64,000 bases of DNA from Ditylenchus dipsaci (taxonomy: Eukaryota; Nematoda; Chromadorea; Rhabditida; Anguinidae): the NCBI GenBank assembly GCA_004194705.1, contig SADC01001216.1, positions 62,001 through 126,000 on the forward strand. Reading direction: 5' to 3'. The notes under the pieces were generated by a model. The model was not told the DNA's origin and did no database searches. It saw only the letters and a list, made by a program, of their open reading frames with translations. Position 1 is the first letter of the stretch. The number at the start of each line of letters is the position of its first letter. Positions 57,242 through 64,000 of the stretch are shown piece by piece. The position numbers and the translations under genes were made by a program.

Positions 57242-60200
57242 CTAGCGCAAAGTACTCGATTTTTCATGGTATTTGGTGGCTGGGCTCTGTAGTAATTCTT
57301 CTTTGTACGAGTCTTCGTCATCGTCCAACGGGTTTCTGTAGAGTTGTAGAGAAGAGCCAGTGGCACGAGCTGGATTTTATTTTCGTATCAAAGAGCAATA
57401 ATGTGATTTCATTCAATATATAGAAAATATGTTTTTCACCAAAATTAAAAAAAAAATCAAGTGTGTGACAGAGTGACCCAAGATTTTCCCACATTTTTAG
57501 CTGGTCATTACTTTTTTCCTAGGTCGAATTTCGATATTCTGTTAACACGAACGATCTACTCAGTTTCTGACTACAATCTTTCTGGTAAATAATGTGCTCG
57601 AAAAACGATTTTTGCTTGGTCCTGCTGTGGTTCGCATTCTACGCACCCAGGAGGCATCCACAGGGGACCAAGCAAAAATCATGGGTTTGCCATCACATAC
57701 CAAAAAATTGTCGACAAAAACTGAGTCAATGGGCGTTTACATAATTTTCGATTTTTGCCAGAAAAAAAAGATTTAACAATTCAAAAGTGTGGGAAAATAT
57801 TAAAACCCACGCTAATCTATTTCTAGATGCAGCTCATTCAATGCACTGAACAAAATAATGGCGTTTTTCACTTTTTCAGACTGAATTAAATTTTCATTGT
57901 CTTATAGGCATACGCAGGGGTATGGTTAACTAGCCCCCGTCAGGATATTTTTTATTAAGAATTAGCACCCCCCATCTTTAAGAAAATCTTCTTAAGTCTT
58001 TTGTACGCCTATGCTTTGTCTATTTTAGAACGATATATTATGGGTATTTTTAAAATTAATACTAAAAGTAGCATTCAATAAGGCACTCGAAACAAAATTT
58101 GGTTTCACAATTTGGGTTTTTTAAGGCAAGTATTCATTTTCATGGCGCTAATTTTTACCCAAATAAAAATTTTGTCCACCTGCATCCGCCACGGTTTGTT
58201 TTCCGACCGAAGATCTGGGGGTCAAATGAACATGGTTATTACTCCGCATTTCTTGAGGATCATTTCCTGGAAAATATATTTGCAAAACAATAGCCAATCT
58301 CTATTTCAAAAAAATTAGACATAGCTAAAATTAGGCTGGTTTAATTGCTGTAATTACCTGGTCCTCCTCCTCCATTGTCCATAACACTGCTATTGGCTCT
58401 GCGCTCCAGTCTATGTCTCGCCGGACTGGGGGATGCAGAAGTGGGCAATCTCGGCTGGCTGAAAAAAAAATTCAGGCAATTAAACTTATTTTTTAACCAA
58501 TTATCCACCTGGCACTAATTAGACTTCTCTGACTAGGAATCCTTGACTGGCCATTTTGAGCATGGGGATTAGGGACTGGCGTGGGAGGTAATGAAGGGTT
58601 CTTGGGCTGCAGAAAGGCATTGATACCTGAAATGTATTTGGTTTGAGTGGTTTGTAAAAGTTATTACCTAGAGGAGTCATGGATTTGCGGTCAACAGATG
58701 AGGTCATTTTGAGCATTTGCCTTTGAACTGACATTTCTCGGAGGTGTCGTTGACTTTCTCTCACATTTAAGTACTCTTGCAATTGTTCTCTAAATTTATT
58801 AGTTAGTGCTTGCTAAAATGAGGAAAAGGCTAATAATTGGCTTGAGAGTCGCCTGGTTCTTTTCTTTAAAAAAAATTAAACTTTTGTGAATGTCGATTAT
58901 TTCATGTCAACTCGATCTGGTGAATGAACTTAAAGTAAACCGTATTTTCTATAGTAAAGCGGCCTGCCGCTCTTTTTTTCAACATCGGAACATTTTTTTG
59001 ACTTCACGTTAAAATGCAATAAAAACTGCTGATTTATTAGAAAGTGAAACTCAAATTGAGAATACCGGTCTATTAGAGAGAATACGATGAAAATAATTAT
59101 GTAAGACCACCCTGGGAACCTGCGGCGACGAGATATACCGGTAGACGCAATGTCATCGATCATTATTTGATAAAATGCAAAAACAATTTTGTTTTTTTAC
59201 ACGAGGGATCATAGACCGCGTTTCTGCCCTAAAATTACCAAAGTGGGTTCTTTTAGGTAATCCGGGGGACCCTGTAAATTGCTTTTTTAGTTTCAAGTTC
59301 AAAAAAAGCAATTTCAAAAGGTCTCCCGGATAACCGAAAAGCATTCCCATACGTATGTATTCCATATGTATTCTCTAAGCCGAAAAAGGCAAAAGTCGAT
59401 CCAATAAACGCGAGTATCTTTTTTTTAGACAGAAAGGGAAGTTGAGTTTTTGGAAATTGTTCAGGAAATCGGTCCTACCGAAATATCTTGTCGCTCCAGT
59501 TTCCCGTGTTAAAAAACCACTTTTTGTAAATTTTCGATTCTGCACCATCGTTGACCACTTTTCGGATCAGGATTCCCAAGAGAGCATGAGTTCAGCTGTT
59601 TGTATAGCGTTCTCCGTTGAATTATTTGGTTATTGAGACCTTCAGCTTTTCGGGCAAGTTAATGTTTTGTAAGCTATATATGTAAGCAAGTCTTGCAATT
59701 TCGATCAGTGCAGTCGATTCTCGATATTAGGCAATGGTTTAATATTTGAAACATATCGCATTGTATCGCGATTATTATACTGGCATTGTGTTACATCATG
59801 TATTGTAAATCCCTGAATAGTGTAACCCATAACAATATCGATTTTTAACGGTTCTTATATAATGAGATTACACTAAAATGTGTATGATCTTGCAAGTACA
59901 AATTTGTGAAAATATTTTTTGGACTGCATAGTTAGGTTTGTGTTGACGTTAGAGGTAAAATGGAAACCCCTTACTTGGACGTAGTATAGTCTCGCCAGTG
60001 CTGTCCTTCTCTTCTACCGAAAAAGATAAAGCTGAGGAAGAGAATTAACAAAATGCAGAACACGGCCAGTGAAGGGAAGACCTATAAATTAACACAATCT
60101 ACTATTACTTATAATCAAACATCAAAAATAACAGCTCACCAAGAGGCTTTGCCAGAAGTAGTTGGCAGGAGGATTTTGGTAGTTGTTGGTTTGGTGGTAC

Positions 60201-63200
60201 ATTTCAGCCTCATCCAGTTCTTTCCTGCTCTCGGCCTTCTCCATCTGCACCAAAGTAGCTGGTTTCATCTCGTCTCCATCTATTGGGTTGTTTGAAATGC
60301 TTGGATGGTCAAGCGACTTGATCATCGTCATATTTTTCTTTAAAAAATATTAGCAATATGCTGTTGAAAACTATGCTGAGGATTACCACAGTTCAACCTT
60401 GACTGTAATAGTTTTTGTTTTTCGGGTATGTTTGCTGACATTCATACTGTAAAAATATACCGCTGCCCGCCCCAAATGTCGTAAAATAGAATAGTTTCTT
60501 TTGATCTAGTAATTTACACTTAGGTATCAGGTTTTTAGATAATATCAGCGACGACACCGAAGCAGGATTGTTAACAATAGGAGGACCACATTAACCACAA
60601 CGTAGTCATGTCATATTTGCAAAGCTTGATTTGGCGTTCAAAAAACACATTTAGATAAAGGGCATAAGAATATAGATAAGTATCAATCTCAGCTGCAAAA
60701 TGAGATATTTTGCGGGCTGAAAGGACACTACCCGTCCAAAATATTAACTTATTAAGGTAACATGGGAAAGTGACCACGTTGACCACATTGCGGTCTCTAT
60801 GAATAAACCTAATTTTGAGATAATAGTAGGTTGCAAACTTGAAGAGTCTTATTATTTTTCACTTTTAGGTTCTTTGATGGATATATGTTTAATATGACTT
60901 TGGCGTGAACCACTGAAAAATAACTACAAAAAATGATTACAAAACGCTGCTCGGTTTGTAACCCGTTTAAAAGTGATAAAATAACCAAATTGGTGATTCT
61001 GAAATTTCTGTGACCACTCCGACATGATGTTCTTGCAGTTTCACCTTAGGAGGGTTATAAACCAGTAAGTCCGAATAAAAAGTCAGGTTTTAGAATCATC
61101 GCAAACATAACCCTGCTGTTCTAATAAAAGTAAGCTTACAATATCAAATTGGCACCAGTCGATGGTGAAGAATGAGCGAAAGTGTCTCAAAAGAAAAATG
61201 TCAGTAAGAAACAGCTTGACAATTTCACAAACTTGTCCATGGGAATAAAATTGTTTTATGACAGTACTGAGGGTTCTTTCTGAATGTTCATTTAAGATCA
61301 TATTCACTTGGCGATTCCATACCTTAAGCCTTCCAGTATTCTGTGCACATTTGCATGGAAATGTTGCTGGGTCCCAACTAAAACACTGCTACCAATTAGT
61401 CGACCCAAAAATGTGTGGCAAGACTTGAGCAATAAGATTTTTGACAGATGATATACAAACGACAAAATTTCGCCACACGATTTACTCACTAAGATGAGCA
61501 GCACAATAATTGCGTTGCAAGATTCACGACTGTTAGATGAGAGAATGCAAGAATCAAACTGCTAGATTTGCGCTTGAAGATTCGCGCTGAATCTGTTGTA
61601 CTGCAAGATTCGCGACGCAAGATATCAATGCGCAAAATTGCAAGATTTTTCAAAAACGATCGGTGAAATCACAATTCTTGCAATTTTAAGACCAGATTGT
61701 CAAAACAGAACTGGCAAAATTTTTTAAAATCATTCCAAAGCAAGGAATACAAGAATGAAGCGCAAATCTTGCAGTACACAAAAATACAGCTCAAATCTTC
61801 GGGCGTATTTCATGCGGTTTAAATTTCACAATTTCTCAAATTGCATTATAAAACTATATGATCTCAAATCTAATAGCTCAAGTCTTACCATGCCTACAAA
61901 AGTTAATCGAGCAGTAGTTTAAGCGAATCTCATTATTAAAATAACGATCCTCTTCAGGACTGCTATAGGGTAGATTCCTAAGTTCGCGGTTGGTACCACG
62001 CAGCGCGCAGATTCGTGCAATGGTTTCGTTATTTAAAAAAAGTATTGAAAATTGACAGATAGGTTCCACAAGCAGAAGTTCATTTGTATTACCTGAAAAA
62101 ACTTTCACGATATGTATTAAAATTCAAATTCAAAATACAATATTAAAATTTAGAAAGCAAACAATTTTTTTTTCTGATTTTACAAATTAAATTTTGGCGC
62201 AAGTATGGAATACCAACGCCACCCCCCCCCCCCCAAAAATCCGACCTTTAAAAATACTGTAACTACCCTTGCAAACAACAAGTTTAGGCATAGCCATTAG
62301 GCTTGGGACATGCCATCGTACGGAAGTTGTGACTAATAAAGAGTTTACGCATATTTTCCGGGGTCTGGGACATAAATTCGGGTAGTCTTCACTTAAGTTT
62401 TAAAAGGCAAAATTTTGGGGAGGGGCGGGGGGGGGCGGTACGGCGTTGTATTCTATACTAGGGTCTGAATTTTCATTCTGGAACACCTGTGTTTATTTTT
62501 AGAAACCCATACAGTAACCTAGCAAGTCTATATAATAAACCACGATTCGATTGACCAATCTAATGCCTAGTCGATTCATTACATACATGGACGCATTAAA
62601 AAACCAGCCTACTTTGAACAATGCTTCTGAAGTACAAGTGCAAAAATTATTAATTTTGGCTGTAAATCAACTGTGTCTACCCGATCTTTATTTGATTTGC
62701 CACTCTGTAAAACTCTTCTGGTGGATTTTGAATCTCTGGAATGATGTTGAAGATGTACGGATTCACTCCTAAAACTCATTTATATAACTTCCTAACCGTT
62801 GCTTAATTAACCTTTTCCCCTAAATGTTTCATGAATAGCCTTTTCCAGACGTTTTATATGGTCGTTTCTCATGTTAGTGAACTCTTCTGCCTCAACATTT
62901 TTGATTTTTAGCTCAGCAATTTGTTGGGTGGACGAGTTGTAGCGAACTGCAATTTTTTGAGCTGAGAATTTTAATATTGTAAGAATTAATGAAATATATT
63001 CACCATCTTCATTAGAAATTATTGTGATCAACTGCTCTGCACTTTTGTAGTTGTCGAGTCTTTTGGCAATGACATGGATAGTGATCTGCTGAAAGGGGGT
63101 CACAGGAGTGCCGATTAGATAGGAAATAGCTCTGTGTTTGGAATGAAACAAGTGAAGCCATACTGGAAGGTTGGGCTTTCCTTGAGCTGTCGCCGACCAT

Positions 63201-63268
63201 TTCACGTCAACTATAATCGGCGACTTTAAAAATCGCTGACAACGAACAACTAGCTCATGCTCAAACAT
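57242..63268 (-). CDS. SGCE: Alpha/epsilon-sarcoglycan, at least 11 exons, N-terminal exon not seen
   Basis: Exons in transcript order: 63004-63268, 62812-62961, 62681-62768, 62613-62626, 61889-62092, 60140-60337, 59975-60081, 58668-58789, 58509-58626, 58358-58458, 57242-57369; about 500 residues. Sarcoglycans belong to the dystrophin-glycoprotein complex of the muscle membrane. The first exon matches the extracellular cadherin-like domain (MFEHELVV.., LPVWLHLF, YLIGTPVTP, ITIHVIAKRLDNYKSAEQL). IKNVEAEEF and EIRLNYCSINFC match later extracellular landmarks. One membrane helix (VFPSLAVFCILLILFLSFIF) is followed by FGRREGQHWRD, the RREG signature, and an LREMS segment as in sarcoglycan tails. 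The tail is long and Pro/Ser-rich, ending SSTLR. The ATG at 63268 follows AAG and is probably an internal Met; the signal-peptide exon lies upstream, perhaps off the window. Exon 4 is only 14 nt. The 61889/60337 join is one base out of frame, or an exon is missing there. Confidence 0.8.
58939..59087. mobile_element. MITE, TACCGTATTT family (short copy)
   Basis: ACCGTATTTTCTATAGTAAA at the left and CTATTAGAGAGAATACGAT at the right. In the large sarcoglycan intron. A small foldback (AGGTAATCCGGGGGACC / GGTCTCCCGGATAACC) lies just after, at about 59240-59345. Confidence 0.5.
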
Positions 63269-64000
63269 CTTATTTTTTATAATAGTAAAGTTATATCTAG
63301 CAGAGGGTCCGGAGAATCAAATTGAACGCCCTGTACATATGAACAGAATCCGCTTTTCAATAAAACAGATAAAGAAAAAATTGGATATAGACGTTTGGCT
63401 ACAAATGTAACATTTTTGGCGTTCTGCCCTATGTTCTGTTTTAGCCACTTAGGCCTACTTAGGCTTAGGATTAGGCTTAGGCTTAGGCCTTAGGCTTAGG
63501 CTTAGGCTTAGGTTTAGGCTTAGGGACCAAAAAAATGTCTTACGAACTACAAAATGGCTGAAAAATAAGCCTAAGTTGCTTAAACAGAACATAGGGCAGA
63601 ACGCCAAAAATGTTACATTTGTAGCCAAACGTCTACTCATCGAAAAAATAGTCGGTAGTAACAAAAAAAACTCAAGCCATAATGTGAAACATTTCTGCTG
63701 TTGGAGTTATTAGCTTGTAAAATTTTTCCCACATTTTTTTATTTGGGTGTTTCACAGACCAGGGCAGAGTGGTTTTTTACAGGATCACAAACCATACGAT
63801 GAGCAAGAAATTATTTCATTGACAATAAAATGTTGCTTGCAGAATCTCCACGCCGTTGCATTGAATATAGCTATAACAGTCGTGACCAGTTTTTTGAATT
63901 AAAAATGTTTGCAAAGAGTTGTTTTTTAGGTTGGGCACATTGGATAAATGGTACTGCTTTAGTTCCACCACCCCCACCCCTCCAAACTCCAATTTTTTTT
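63269..64000. other. Right end of window: upstream of the sarcoglycan exon
   Basis: Contains the MITE at 63388-63635 and otherwise AT-rich sequence. I found no convincing signal-peptide exon for the sarcoglycan. Confidence 0.35.
63388..63635. mobile_element. MITE with perfect 54-bp inverted ends and a TTAGGC-repeat core
   Basis: The left end TAGACGTTTGGCTACAAATG and onward through GGCGTTCTGCCCTATGTTCT is repeated exactly in inverse at the right end, finishing CATTTGTAGCCAAACGTCTA. The core (63452-63522) is about nine TTAGGC or TTAGG(A/T) units, partly inverted (CTTAGGCCTACTTAGGC). Confidence 0.85.

Noticed and set aside
60140..60337. Separate small type II membrane-protein gene starting at 60331
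   Set aside because: The following exons carry the RREG and LREMS hallmarks of sarcoglycan tails, and the upstream exons carry its extracellular domain, so this is part of one larger gene.
63440..63525. Interstitial telomere marking a chromosome fusion
   Set aside because: The TTAGGC units sit symmetrically inside a MITE with perfect inverted ends, so a fusion is not needed.

Overview
The window looks like nuclear DNA of an invertebrate, most likely a nematode or a close relative. It is AT-rich, its introns are short (about 42-160 bp where no repeat has inserted), one gene encodes a DB-type cysteine domain typical of nematodes, and TTAGGC repeats occur. The TTAGGC stretch lies inside a transposable element, so it is only weak evidence. 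There is no bacterial signature and no operon.

I could assemble seven protein-coding genes, most of them split into small exons, plus one transposon gene. Left to right: a D1-like dopamine/biogenic-amine receptor (8.5-20.2 kb, +), with a full hAT transposon (14.86-17.68 kb) in its third-loop intron; a secreted Ser/Thr-rich protein (22.7-26.2 kb, -); a 63-residue secreted Cys/Ala-rich peptide (31.8 kb, +); a phospholipase D3/4-type enzyme (37.6-39.7 kb, +) with two intact HKD motifs; a secreted DB-domain protein (43.4-44.1 kb, +); an SLC6 Na+/Cl- coupled transporter of the GABA/betaine/glycine type (45.5-51.0 kb, -, 18 exons); a small single-pass membrane protein (56.2 kb, +); and an alpha/epsilon-sarcoglycan (57.2-63.3 kb, -) whose first exon is not seen and may lie off the right edge.

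The rest is mostly non-autonomous DNA transposons: foldbacks and MITEs with TACCGTATTT ends, pogo/Tigger-like MITEs with CAGTC..CTCGATAT ends, MITEs that carry a tRNA-like Pol III promoter, and inverted dimers of tRNA-like sequence. Several are nested. The genes share no pathway beyond general neuromuscular biology (receptor, transmitter transporter, sarcoglycan); that grouping is by position only.

A recurring technical or evolutionary signal is that many otherwise conserved exons lack exactly one base relative to the reading frame their neighbours require. This fits residual long-read indel error better than independent decay of every gene, but I cannot decide between them from one sequence.
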